This document shows, piece after piece, positions 30,651 through 42,800 of a stretch of DNA of 64,000 nt. How positions within the stretch are numbered: position 1 is the stretch's first letter; the number at the start of each line of letters is the position of its first letter. The stretch is from positions 17,236,001 through 17,300,000 of the forward strand of contig CM065323.1 of NCBI GenBank assembly GCA_033032175.1, in the 5' to 3' direction. The notes below the pieces were generated by a model, which was not told where the DNA came from, searched no databases, and worked only from the letters and a program-made list of their open reading frames with translations. Source of the DNA: Saturnia japonica. Lineage: Eukaryota > Arthropoda > Insecta > Lepidoptera > Saturniidae. Both the position numbers and the translations under genes were made by a program.

Positions 30651-30985
30651 GATTATCGCTATTTAAATACCGCATACGCTTATTAAGTAGTTGAAAACGG
30701 CTTGGCATATTACTTAGGCGGTATTTGTTGAAATTGTTCGTTGGTTTCAACAACGAACTCGGTATAAAAATAAGGCTTGCTTCATAAAAGATTTAAATAG
30801 TTTAGGCATCTTGTACACTTTATTATTATTTATTTTTTACTTTTTGAATTTTCGTATCGGTTTATTGTTTATTTATAGGAATATATCTTTATTCGGTTGT
30901 TATTTTAAATTTCGGTTTATTTGTTAATTGGGGAGTTTGTTCATTTGTTAATTTATACGTGTAATTTAAATTTTAACTGATCAAA
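30651..30985 (+). other. BEL copy 2 leader (primer site to gag)
   Basis: Untranslated leader between LTR and gag. The primer-binding site should be at its left edge, but I do not recognise which tRNA it matches. No gene seen. Confidence 0.6.
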
Positions 30986-32314
30986 ATGTCTTTAAAAAAT
31001 GCTGAGGCAAAATTTAAAACCAAATACAATTGGTTTATGCAATCGGTTGAGATTGTTAATTCCAAATCTCAATCATCGGCGGTAATTACTGTACGTTTAC
31101 GACGTTTGCAGGAATATTTTAATGTGCTTACTGATGTCTACGAATTTATAATCGGTGAATGTACGGATGCTCCCGTGATAGCCGACTATGATAGTCAATA
31201 TCAAACGGCAACCGGGTGGTATGACCAACTGGAAACTGTTTCGGTCAGCTACCCCAGGCTGGACGGTGTACACCAGCCAACGGAGAGTGCGGGTTCTGCA
31301 CGGCTTCCAGCCCTTAATTTAACTGAATTTGATGGTGATATTTTTTCTTGGAGCAGTTTTATTAGTTTGTACACATCATTGGTTTTATCTCGGAAAGACA
31401 TTTCAAAAATGGAAAAATTTCATTATTTAATTTCTCATGTTAAAAATGAACCTAGAACTTTAATTAAGCATCTACCTATTGTAGATGACTCATTAGATAC
31501 GGCATTGGAAATTTTAAAAAGTAGGTTCGAGAATAAACGGTTACTGGCGGACACCCATATCTCGCGTATTTTACAGTTGCCGGTACTAACCAAAACTGAA
31601 GAATTACGCAATTTAATTATGAACCCATTAATGGAATCAGAAAGGGCTTTAAAAAATTTAGGTTTACCCACGGATGAGTGGAGCTACCTTTTATTATACA
31701 TATCTCTGACTAAATTGCCAACAGAGATAAAAACAAGGTTTGAACACTTGCACGGCGGGAGTAATATTAATTTGCGTACTTTTAAGCAACTTATGGAGTT
31801 TTTATCTAATGAGTGTACATTATTGGAAACTGCGGTAGATCCTAATTTAATTACTAGTAGATCGGTTAAAACTTCACGGCCTCTGAATGTTTTGACTATG
31901 TCTTCGAATAATGAAAGTAACAATGACGGTAATTATCAAATTAAAAATTATTCAATTAGTAATAATCGGAATATGATATGTTCGTACTGTAATTTATCAC
32001 GGCATGTTATTGAGAAATGTTTCAAATTTACAAATTTAAATGTTAATGGTCGTAAATTATTTATTTTAAATAATAATTTATGTTTTAAATGTTTCGGGCG
32101 GCACATTGCATCTTCATGTGGTCGGAATATGACATGTATGCATTGTGGTTATAAAGGTCATAATTCCTTAATGTGTTCGAATTTTGGTAGGCGTTCACCA
32201 TCACCCAGGAACAATTCGCATAATAGACAGGCTTCTCATACCGTGAAATATGAGATTAACCAACGGAGCGAGAGTGTTGTGGTCGGTAAAGAAATATATT
32301 GTTTCTTATTATAA
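30986..32314 (+). CDS. BEL/Pao Gag (DUF1759-like, three zinc knuckles)
   Basis: 442 codons, open from ATG to stop. The helical N-terminus (MSLKNAEAKFKTKYNWFMQS) is followed by LPALNLTEFDGDIFSWSSFI, which opens the DUF1759 capsid-like block (HYLISHVKNEPRTLIKHLP, LKSRFENKRLLADTHISRIL). Three knuckle-type arrays come last: CSYCNLSRHVIEKC, CFKCFGRHIASSC and CMHCGYKGHNSLMC, then a basic Ser/Arg/Asn tail. Gag packages element RNA in cytoplasmic particles. The C-terminus probably ends where the original gag-pol continued; protease sequence is missing downstream. Confidence 0.88.
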   Translation: MSLKNAEAKFKTKYNWFMQSVEIVNSKSQSSAVITVRLRRLQEYFNVLTDVYEFIIGECTDAPVIADYDSQYQTATGWYDQLETVSVSYPRLDGVHQPTESAGSARLPALNLTEFDGDIFSWSSFISLYTSLVLSRKDISKMEKFHYLISHVKNEPRTLIKHLPIVDDSLDTALEILKSRFENKRLLADTHISRILQLPVLTKTEELRNLIMNPLMESERALKNLGLPTDEWSYLLLYISLTKLPTEIKTRFEHLHGGSNINLRTFKQLMEFLSNECTLLETAVDPNLITSRSVKTSRPLNVLTMSSNNESNNDGNYQIKNYSISNNRNMICSYCNLSRHVIEKCFKFTNLNVNGRKLFILNNNLCFKCFGRHIASSCGRNMTCMHCGYKGHNSLMCSNFGRRSPSPRNNSHNRQASHTVKYEINQRSESVVVGKEIYCFLL

Positions 32315-32869
32315 ATATCCTGATTTTTTGTTTTTTTTTTTATTGGTATTTACTTAATAACACAACAATGAATATTTATAACGTGTATTTCCTTTCAATA
32401 ATTTTATTCGACAGACCAATCACAGTTTTGACAAGAAAAAATAACAATTCAAAATGCAAATTCTATATGAAAAATAGGTTTCTACTAACGAGACCGCAAC
32501 AGAGAGTGTGCGGCATCGACGCCCGAGTCACGAGGTGGATCGCTCGGCGCAGCGACCTCACTCACTAGGCCATAGGGTGCAGCGGATGGACGGTGACTCT
32601 GCGTGGAGTCGAGCGTCGGTCGATCGGAACGAGAATCACGTTCGTAATACTATTTATTGTAATAATAATGCTTCTCGCGGTTCGGAAATTACACGGCGCG
32701 GCTCTGCTAGCTCTCCTGCGCGGTTTAATCGTGAAGCATAGCAGTTAAAGGGTTGGAATAATATCGCATCGGTTCCCAAACTAACAAATAATGTAATTTT
32801 AACAACGGCAATTATTGAAATAAAAAATTTAAATAGCTTATTTTAAATTTCGGTCCGGTTCAAGAACGG
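32315..32869 (+). other. scrambled gag-RT interval, protease not found
   Basis: Between gag and the RT lead-in I find short open frames but no retropepsin motif (D-S/T/M-G). The interval includes a Ser/Arg-rich stretch (RGSASSPARFNREA) near 32700-32740 that may be shifted Gag tail. A deletion or rearrangement here is likely. Confidence 0.45.
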
Positions 32870-35800
32870 TCCTTAAAAAATAATGAATGTGATTTAGTTT
32901 CGGAAGTAACCCTTTTTGAGGCTGTAGAACGGTTTTGGCAAGCGGAGGAACCACCTATAAAGAAAATTAGGGATCCGTTAGACATGGAATGTGAACATTT
33001 ATTCACATCTACTATGGTTCACGGTCCAGACGGAAAGTATATGGTACACTTACCACTGTTACCTAATCATCGTCGTTTGGGAGATATTAATTTGAAAGCT
33101 TTAAGGCAATTTTCAGCCCTTGAACGCAGAATGGCTCGGCAGCCTGAATTTCGGGAAAAATACGTTGCGTTCATGAAAGAATATCTCATGCTCGGTCATA
33201 TGGAGGTTTCAAACTTCAATTTAAATTGTGTTGAGGAGTGTTATGTCCTCGTCCATCACGGTGTTTTTAAGGACGGTAAAATAAGAGTTGTTTTAATGGT
33301 AGTGCGGAAACAAGTACGGGGGTCACTCTGAACGACTCCTTGTACACAGGGGAACGGCTTCAGAGTGATATTACGTCCATTATTTTAAATCTTCGGGTGC
33401 CTCGGGTCGTATTCACGACAGACATTCGCATGATGTTCCGGCAAACTTGGATTCATCCGGATGATAGGAAATACCAGGTGGTATTTTGGAGGTCCTCTCC
33501 CACAGATCCAGTAAAGCTTTATCAGCTAACAACAAACACATACGGTCTTAAATCTAGTCCTTTTGTGGCAATTCGGTGCCTACAACAGTTAGCTCAGGAC
33601 GAAGATAATAGGTTTCCTCGGGCGGCTCGGATATTGCAATAAAATAGTTATGTTGACGACCTGAACGGTGGAGCTGACACTTTACAACAAGCTCGCGAAT
33701 TAAAGGATGAGCTCATAGCACTCATGAATACGGCTGGCTATGAGTTACGGAAATGGTCTTCCAATGTCCCTGAGCTGTTAGACGGCTTAGGACGGGTTAG
33801 GTGACTATTTGGAAACTCCTAGGTTCTTTAGTGGAACTGACGGACCTGGTTTTATTAAAATGTTAGGTATACAGTGGGATCCAAAATTAGACAGTTTTAC
33901 CTATCGTTTAAATTTACCGCACAACGAAGACAAGGTAACTAGACGAAGCATTTTGTCTATAGCGGCACGGTTCTATGACCCTTTAGGTTGGATTATTCCG
34001 GTTATTTTTAGATTCAAATTATTACTTCAGGCTTTAATTACTAGCGCGGGCAATAACAAAATCGAATGGGACGCTCACGCGCCTGATCATATAGTACAAG
34101 ATTGGCATGGAATTTTATCGGATTTACATTATTTGGAACGGCTTTCGATAGGAAGGTGCTTAAAACCGGTGCGCGACGCTCGGTACACTTTACACGGTTT
34201 CTGTGACGGATCCTCTTTGGGTTTTGCGGCTGCGGTATACATTAGGTCGGAGGATTCTAACGGAGTTACCAGGGTGAGATTACTCATGGCTAAGTCTAGG
34301 GTAGCTCCCCTGAAAATTCAACAGACAATACCAAAGCTGGAACTTAACGGAGCGGTATTGTTAACCAAACTGCTCAACCATGTTGTTTCCATCATGACAC
34401 AACAAATTGAGTTTGAGGAGATAGTAGGCTGGTGCGACAGCACTATAGTTTTATCGTGGCTACATACACCACCGCCATAGACTTCAGGTTTTTGAAGGAA
34501 ATAGAGTGTCACGGATAAATTCTTCTGAGATTCGAATTAACTGGAGACACGTACCGGGAGAGATGAACTGTGCGGATATAGCTTCATGGGGAAACAAAGC
34601 TGAGGATTTGTTGAATCATTCGTTGTGGTGGGGTCCGGTTTGGTTGTGCCAAACTTCAGATAGTTGGCCTCGAGATTATTTAGAATTTCCTATGGATTTA
34701 CTACCTGGTCTTAAACCAGTTGTTAATATTTTGACGAATTCGGATTTAAATTTGTTTAATCGGTATAGTTTTTTTGACAAATTGGTTAACGTTACGGCAT
34801 ATTTATTGAGTTTTTTACATAATTGCAAATCGAAAGAGCGCATAATCGAAGTTATAACGGTTCAGGAACGCAGAAAAGCAATACTTCGGTTAGTTCATTT
34901 AGTTCAAATGGAATGCTTTTCTGAAGAATTTTTGGCGGTCAAATCGGGAAAAGAAATTAATTCATCTCTTAAGCGGTTGAATTTATTTATTGATGCGGAT
35001 AATTTATTGAGAGTAGGCGGTCGACTTAAAGAATCTACATTACCATATAATGCGAAGTATCCTATTTTGTTGCCTGGTAAAAATCGGTTTACGGAATTAT
35101 TGGTTACACATTACCATGAAATTAATTGTCATGTTGGTTCCAATACTGTCCAAGCGGTTTGTATAATATCATATGTGGGTAGATCGCGATACCGGGGTTG
35201 GCGGCTAGGTGAGACTTTTTTTGTGACGACTGTCAGTAAAAATTAATCACGGTTCGAGAGCGGACGACACAGTGTGTTATTTTATTGATTTATATAGAAA
35301 TCCAAGAAATAAATGACAAAACCATACAGTTTGACTTTAGTACATGTGTGTGTGTGTACAAGTGTGTGGCAGTATAGCGGTGCACCGTAAGCAGTATTCG
35401 CTACGATCAAGGTTAGTGGTTTGCTTCATATGGTTTTATGAAAACACCTGGATTGGAGAAACCAGTTGATTTAGTTTTTCTAGGAGATTCGCGATAACAA
35501 ATACATTATCGGCAATTTTGTCTCGGACTTACTGGATAATCTCGGTTCGGCGGATAACACGTCAGGTAACTTATAGGTGCATAAAATGCTATCGGTCAAA
35601 AGCTCGTCCCACTCAACCCTTCATGGGAGATTTACCGGCAGATGGGTGACTGGAGTTCGGCTTTTTATTGGTGTAGGTACGGATTTTGCAGGTCCATTTT
35701 ATATTAAAACTAGTACGCTCCGGAATGCAAAAATCCAAAAATGCTATTTATGTGTTTTTATTTGTTTGTCCTCTAAAGCGGTGCATATAGAAGTTGTTAG

Positions 35801-36547
35801 TGACTTGTCGGTAGAAGCCTTTATTGCGGCCTTCACAAGGTTCACTTCTCGCAGGGGCTACCATCCCGGATGAGATCGGATTGCGGTACAAATTTTTCTG
35901 GTTCGGATAAATATCTGAAAGAATTATACGTCTTTTTAAGGAATAACAGTTCAGCCATCGAAAACCAGCTAGCTAAACGGCATATAACATGATTATTTAA
36001 CCCGCCGGCGAGTCCTAATTTCAGTGGACTCTTTGAGGCGGCAGTTAAGTCTGCAAAGACTCACTGCAAGCGGGTATTAGGTGAAACGCGACTCACCTTC
36101 GAAGAGCTAACCACCTTTTTCACCAAGGTGGAGGCTGTGCTGAACTCGCGTCCTCTGTGCCCGTTGAGTATGGATCCCGCGGATTATGACGCGTTAACTC
36201 CGGGACATTTTTCAATCGGACAACTCTTGGTGGCCTTACCGGAGTATCCATACATTGACGTAAATATCGGTCGGTTAAGTCGGTATCAAATAATACAAAA
36301 GTTGTTACAACATTTTTGGAATAGATGGCGTAGTGAGTATTTACATACATTACAACAGCGGTATAAATGGACGTCACAGACATCCCATCCAAAATTAAAT
36401 GATTTAGTTTTAATAAAAGATGAAAATCTATCCCCCCTTCTTTGGCGTCTCGGTCGGCTAATTAAACTTCTTCCTGGCAAGGATAATATTATCAGGGTTG
36501 CTGAAGTGAAAACTCAGCAAGGAGGTTATCATGCGCCCCATTTCTAA
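32870..36547 (+). pseudogene. BEL/Pao Pol remnant (RT, RNase H, integrase)
   Basis: Frames in order. RT lead-in (32870-33300): TLFEAVERFWQAEEPPIKKI, PLLPNHRRLGDINLKALRQF, ending at a frame break where the FDAS-type motif should be. RT core (33340-33790): TTDIRMMFRQTWIHPDDRKY, then the catalytic YVDDLNGG directly after an in-frame TAA at 33640. Connection and RNase H (33809-34480): SIAARFYDPLGWIIPVIF, GFCDGSSLGFAAAVY, KLELNGAVLLTKLL. RNase H tail and integrase N-terminus (34506-35246): WRHVPGEMNCADIASWG, LPYNAKYPILLPG. The integrase core resumes after an insertion: TDFAGPF, DCGTNF and FEAAVKSAK supply the D,D,E residues in different frames. The C-terminal DUF5641-like domain runs 36120-36547. 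At least six frame errors or stops. Confidence 0.87.
35247..35565. other. foreign 0.3-kb segment inside the BEL integrase
   Basis: The integrase zinc-binding part ends near 35246 and the core resumes near 35577. Between them no frame resembles integrase. The segment carries a short TG run (about 35345-35358). It may be a small insertion or a rearranged piece; I see no clear inverted ends. Confidence 0.45.
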
Positions 36548-36600
36548 ATTGTGTAGGTTACCTATGCCTAACTAGGAACCAAGTTAATCGCTTGGTTGGC

Positions 36601-36608
36601 GGGGGGGA
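36601..36608 (+). promoter_or_regulatory. polypurine tract of BEL copy 2
   Basis: GGGGGGGA directly before the 3' LTR start (TGTTCGGG at 36609). This is the position where plus-strand DNA synthesis is primed. Confidence 0.75.
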
Positions 36609-36976
36609 TGTTCGGGCTAATAAATTGGTTGGGGGTATGCAAAATTATTTTTGTTCTTAAATTACACCCAACAATAAAAACCGGTGATGACTGGTCACTT
36701 GCTCGTGGGACTCGGACGGATACCGGTGCGGCATCTAACACTTGTAATTGTTTCGGCGGTATAGTGCATCAAAAGGTGTTGTGCATATTTCGGCTTGAAG
36801 ATTGACTTAATATCATCGGCGGAAAGGTAAGTGAGCCTTCATCTCGGTTATAGTATATCATATTCGGCAGTTATTTTGTGTGATATCTACTTCCAACCAG
36901 TTTAAAATTATACAGTCCACTAGATCTACAGAGGTAGAATATCACACCCAGTGTGTGAGTGGTGGTTGCCACCACA
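36609..36976 (+). repeat. 3' LTR of BEL copy 2
   Basis: 368 bp from TGTTCGGGC to GCCACCACA, ending in the palindrome GTGGTGGTTGCCACCAC, followed by the target duplication ATTAT (36977-36981). Confidence 0.92.
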
Positions 36977-36981
36977 ATTAT

Positions 36982-37575
36982 ATTAATGTAGAAGACGTTA
37001 CAAATTCTTAAAATTAAAATTATTCTTAACTAATGATGATATATTCATCATCTTGTGTCATTACTAAAAGTGATTTTTTTATTACAATGTACTGTTAGTG
37101 CTATTTCTTTTGTTATATTATATATCATTTCTTGAGTACTTTCATAGACGATATTATTTTTTTCTTTTTCTTTTTTAATTGCTCTTCAATGAACTCCTCA
37201 CATTGTGATTTTTTTTTGTTTCCTACTTTTTCGTAAAAATCTTTTCTTGACTATCATCAGTTTAACAGGAGAGAGGTAAATAATATGATTTATATGTATT
37301 CTCTTCGTTATTTAGTAGACCGAATGACTTCTGTAACAATACAGACTATTAATATGCGCTCAACATTATGCAGGATTATAAAACAGAAATACAATTTTAG
37401 AAAATTACTCACATTTATATTGGTAAAAAGGTTCTTGTAGCAATATTGTGACATTCGAGTGGCACGAACAGACGGGTCTATATCTCAATCATGTAATATA
37501 ATTGGACAATATATTCAAGTACTTTCTACACAATTTATCAAAAAGAAATAATATAAAAGGTTAAAGTTTTAATAA
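36982..37575. other. AT-rich DNA, no gene seen
   Basis: No motif or long frame was recognised between the BEL element and the endonuclease-like fragment. Confidence 0.5.
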
Positions 37576-38211
37576 CTAAAATATATTATTAAAAGGAGTC
37601 CCTTTAGGCAAAGTTCCGAAGATACTGGCAGCGTTCCCCCTTTGAATAGCTAGACTAATTATTTGTCCGAGGTAGCTGCCAGCTCTTCGGTCTCCTGTGA
37701 TGTTGACTAACCTTTTTGCTATTTCCTTAAAAAGTCTTGTAGCGCTAGGACCCCACGGGCCAAGGGTCTCGACACCGAAAGGGACAAAATCATATTCATA
37801 GCCCAGACCCCTGTATTTGCATGCCTTAGCTTTTGTAGCCGCCTCACAAGCCACACCAGCTCTGTTGCTGGTTCCAAGTAGATGGGAAGGGGGCAGCATG
37901 TCTGAACAGGTTGCATCCCATACTAGCACCCGGCCCATCTTCCATTGAACCAAACTCATACCGTCCGGTCTCTTGCCATCGTCTCTTGCAATACCAGCCG
38001 GCTCAAGTAAACTTGGAACGTTGACGGTGGCAAGGGACCGGCGTATGATATCGTTAAGTGCGGCATGTCTCGAGAAGCGGCCTGCGCTTTTTTGACATGA
38101 CAGTCCGTGATGTCCTAGCTTGTCGACATCAATGCCAAAGGGACATTTATGAGGAGCGCAGACCGGAACCGGAACATTAATTATTACGATTCGCAACACC
38201 AAAAATTTCAC
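37576..38211 (-). pseudogene. retroelement C-terminal Zn-finger and PD-(D/E)XK-like domain fragment
   Basis: A 211-codon minus-strand frame without a proper start. The left part has CAPHKCPFGIDVDKLGHHGL followed by SCQKSAGRFSRHAALNDIIR, a Cys/His cluster. Then come DDGKRPDGMSLVQWKMGRVL and WDATCSDMLPPSHL, where RPDG...VWDAT has the look of a PD-(D/E)XK nuclease core. After that: FVPFGVETLGPWG and SLAIQRGNAASIFGTLPKGT. I know this block as a C-terminal module of some invertebrate RT-bearing proteins; the nuclease reading is inference. No RT precedes it, so this is a truncated fragment, though its frame is still open. Confidence 0.6.
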
Positions 38212-39812
38212 CTATGTTTCCTCTTCACGTTTAACCTAGTACACCACAGTAGAGACTGATGGGTTATAATAATTTCGAGTGTTTATATGTCCCAACAAAT
38301 TCAACTGTATTGTTATGCTGAATTTGATAATGTTATTGAAATTGATAGAAATCGTAATGTAAGCATAGATTATAGTAGCTAAGTTTTAATTGTAATACTT
38401 TTAAGTTAAGATGTATATGTAATGTAATTGAAATGAAATAAAATTAGCGGTATATATAAGTTATGTTTATTATTTACATACCTCATTGCAATTTAAATAT
38501 AAAGTTATAGGCTATAATATTACATATGTATATGAGCTATTGTACTATGAAGAGTAATTATTGCGATTGCGTGATACGTTGATGAAAATGGTATCCGGAA
38601 TTATTTCGATTCATATGGACGACCACCGTCTAGATATCACAAATTATTTCTATAAAGAAATGCAAAGAGATGGGATTCCAATATAAGTTTCCAGAAAGAA
38701 GGATTCCAGAATAAGTTAACTTCCGTTTGCGGCGAGTACTGCTTAATGACTGAATGATTTTGTTATTTTGTTTAATGGTAATACGATAGAGAATAATATA
38801 ATATTGTCACATTTATTTAAGACATATTTTTTATGATAAAGTGATATATGTATAACAAAAATAAAAGTGTGTTGTCATTTACTGGTACTTGACAGTCTCG
38901 CACTCGGTAGATTGTACAATATAACAGTTACATTTTCAAAGATAGGACTTCAATATGTATTGTATAATATATTTATACTGTATGGTTACAGGTTTTGTGT
39001 TTTGAATGATTTTGTTCGATTGCTTGATAGTAATGCTTTGGAGAATGATATAATATTGTCATATTTACTTGAGACATATTTTATACAATAAAGTGATATA
39101 ATAAGATATGCAAACAGAGTATTATTTTTTTAAACCACAAGGCATTAGTCATTACCTCATCAAGTAACTATGCAACGAAGCGAGCTAGTAGTTATATTTT
39201 TCGCGCGAGGACATTAGTGATGTCATTAGAGGGTATTGGAGATGTAGAATTCAGAAATCTGAAAGCTATCTCTGAAGCTGTAAGAGATAAAAGAAATCGA
39301 TCGGGCATGGTTGAAAACCCATATTTTGACAACAAACTTTCTGGGTTTCCCTTCAGACGCCCCATAGTCACTATATACAAGTAGTGAGTTTGCGACAAAA
39401 ATACACGTGCTCTGTGAGTCAGACAAGTGAATTTGCGACAAAAATATCGTGTGCTTGTCGTTGCGTGTCGGTACTTGTTGAGCTGGAAATGTAGAAAACC
39501 CCTAAAAAAAAATGTAGAAATGTACTAAGGAAGAAGGAAACCCTAGGTAAAGAGCGGATTCTAAGGAAATAGGGAGTGTAACTTTTTTTCCGACAAAACA
39601 AAATTATTAGAAATTTTTCAAATTTAAAAGGTGTAAATTTTATCGTGGTATAAACTCGTCAATGTCATATGACATATGTATAAGAATATAAATCATTAAT
39701 GTCGAGACAAAAATAAAAATGTAAAATATTAAATAAAAAAACAAAACCAAAATAAATACTCAAAAATACTAAAATAGAATTAAAAAGCCACAAAAATTAA
39801 TATAAAATTAAC
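38212..39812. other. AT-rich DNA with imperfect direct repeats
   Basis: No gene recognised. Two related stretches of about 100 bp (about 38745-38855 and 39000-39105) share TAATATAATATTGTCA...GAGACATATTTT...AAAGTGATATA. Another pair (39384 and 39427, 43 bp apart) repeats GTGA(G/A)TTTGCGACAAAAATA. These look like decayed non-coding repeats. Confidence 0.5.
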
Positions 39813-39814
39813 TA

Positions 39815-42800
39815 AGGTCCAGGGAGGCTATTGTAACTAAAAAAAATATGATCAACAATTTTAACTGGTGTAACCACGGTCTATTAAAATCATACAGATA
39901 TAAAAATCGATTCAATGAGTTGCAAATATATTGATGAATATTCTTGTTATAACAATAAGACACAAAGCATTTCGTGAAGCGTAAATTAGATTTTTTTCCC
40001 ACTATTAACCAAAATAGTTGCAGTAACCCCTTACCGGGGTAAATGCAACTAATGGTTGTAATTATGATTTTCATTGGAATTAAAAGTTAGAAATTGATGT
40101 ATGTCAAATTCAAAATACCTATTTTCTTATTATGGACTTTATAACATCGCAGGATGGGTTAATTTACCGGAAACTATCTTTAATAATATTGTGGGGCTAA
40201 AGCAACTTGTTATCATAGACGATAGTGGTGGAACATGACAAGATGACGAGAAAATCGATGATCTTAAAAAAAACTTATTTTACTTCCTAGATACTACGAA
40301 GCCGAAGTTAGTTAACTATTTAATCATTAGGTAGGTAGGTAGTAAAAGAAAAAAGATAAATATTTTAGATCTGTTTTTATTATAGATCAATTATTTGCTA
40401 GTAATAATAATTTTCAAACATTTTCTTAATACTTATTACGTACATAAGTTTTATTAGAATCTTTTTTTTTCGAGAATTAAACCTTTAATTAAGTTACTCA
40501 CAAGTAAATATTATATTTATAAACAATTAACGACTTTAAAGGAAACTGAAAAAAAATAATTTTTTTACATTAATTGTGCAGATGCCTACTATTATTTGTA
40601 AAAAATATTATCTAAACCAAAAACTGCTTGTCCTGAATCTTTGGCCTTTTATTGAACATTTAAATCACAAAAATTGAAATGGAATATTAATTGCCCACGT
40701 CGAGCAATCTTTGGCTCAGGTAACAGTGAAATTATATCGTATAAATGCTTAATGATGCAAATATCTACAGTCGGATAAGTAAACATGGTGGTACCTTTCT
40801 CCGATTTGTAATTTCTAACTTTTCTTACGAATTTTACTTTAGGGCACTTTAAATTATCGAATAACAAAACTTTACCCACAAAATGCTTCACGCTCTTTTT
40901 GGTAGAGAATCTGACTACAACCCAGTCATTTTCTTTCAAGTTGACTTTTTCTGCAGTGCAATAAACAATGTCATGCAAAGCAAATGGAATTTCAAGTGCG
41001 ATGTTTTCTTTTTCTCCTTGTATATTAAAACATTCATCTTGAGGTGCTTTCTCTTCTTGTTCTCGTAAGCTTTCAGTTATGTAACAATCGTGCAATGTTT
41101 CGTAATCTGAATGGTCTCTGTCAGCTAATTCAATAGTACAATTTGAAGATATCGAACTTGATTCACTATCGCATCGTTTAGTTCTTTGCTTTATCAATTT
41201 AGTAGTGTTTTGTCCTTTAGATTTTTTGTTTATGATGTTTGGTTATTGCACCCTTTTTTTTCTTTGCATCCTTTTGGTTTCTTTCTTTCATCTCATTTTT
41301 CATTCTTTCTATTGTAGCTTTATATGTTAACACTTCTGCACCCTTAGTATTAATGCGTTTTTTGGTTTTCTTGGATATATCATTTCGTGCTATGGACTGC
41401 AAAATTAACCGTTCTAACGATATGTTTGGCTCATACTGTTTTGAATGGAATTCATCATGGGTACTACATATTTTTGCAGGTACGATAATTTCATTAGACA
41501 ATATTTTTACACATGGTGCCCAATTAGTTGCAGGTTTATTAGGCAGGGTAGTATATAAGATCCAGCTTGGTTTGTTGATTGATGAATAGCCTTTTCATTA
41601 TTGTATATTTCATTAGGAGCAGTTTGTTCGTTCAACATTTTTGATACGTTTTTAAATTCACGTCCTACATTTATCATACTTTGTTGTTTGTAAATTTTTA
41701 ATTCTGTTACAAATTCGTTTGTATATTTTTTAGGATCTATACTTGATTTGATTTTATTAATAACCAAGTTCAAAAGACTTGGTACTTCTTGATCAGGTAA
41801 TACAAGATCAAACTGATCAGGCTTTTCTACGATGGAACTTTCAATAAAGGAATCATGAAGAGTAGCTTTAAACTGTTCTGGAATTTGAAATTGTTCTTGA
41901 CATGCTCTATCGCAGTCTACCAATCTAGATTCATTTTGAGCAGGTTCATAGCCAAGACAATGTTTAGTGTTGGAGTTATTTACATCGGTTTGTCGTTCAA
42001 TATATTGCTTCCATTTCAACCACGATAAGGAATCAAATTTTTCCTCTTGGATTGCGTACCGATTGACGGGGAACATTCCTGTTGTTCCCTGTTGTTCTAA
42101 ACCCATTTTGTAATATAACGGGATTTAAGGATTCCCAAATTTCAGTAATAATGCGTGCAAAATCTGCTTTCGGCAATTTCATTCCTACGTGAAACCTCTG
42201 CCACTTGACCAGGGCATCTTCCCACTTGTCTTTCGTTGGTTTCATTGTGCTACAATCTAAAGGTTGTAGCACGTGAGATGTATGTGGAGGTAGTTTTATA
42301 ATGGTAATCCCTTTAGATGCTGCTAGTTCAACCACACTCAAATCGACATGGGTAGAATGTTCGTCGTAAACCAGTAATACGGGCGTTTTGTCACCAATTG
42401 CGGGTATAAAAACATCATTCAAATATTTTTCAAAGATAGTCGTCTCAATCCATCCTTTTTGGCTTACTGCATAGGCAGTTTTAACTTCATCGTTTTGGTA
42501 CATCCACTCATTCCAGAGGTATTTTCCCTGAAATATAACTAATGGTGGTACCTTAACACCACTGGCACTAGTGGCAAGCAAAACGGTTGTATTTTCACGT
42601 TCAGGTCCACTTGTCGTTCTAGGTGATTGGTATCCAGTAAGGCCAACAATTTTACTTTTAGATGGATCTGAACAAAAACTCGTCTCATCCAAATTGAAAA
42701 TTTGTTCAGGCTTATCTGTAAGTTCCAATGCTTGCGTGACCTTTTCAAGTATATCAAAATACTCATAAACAATAAAAGGGTTGCAGGCCCTTTTCCTTGC

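Larger units (their letters stand above)
30265..36976 (+). mobile_element. full-length BEL/Pao LTR retrotransposon (copy 2), inactivated
   Basis: 6.7 kb bounded by LTRs starting TGTTCGGGC, with the 5-bp target duplication ATTAT at 30260-30264 and 36977-36981. It has an intact gag ORF and then a decayed pol in BEL order: RT, RNase H, integrase, C-terminal domain. The protease region between gag and RT is not recognisable. The two LTRs differ by indels and substitutions, so the insertion is not recent. A solo LTR of the same family lies at 19119-19504. Confidence 0.93.
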
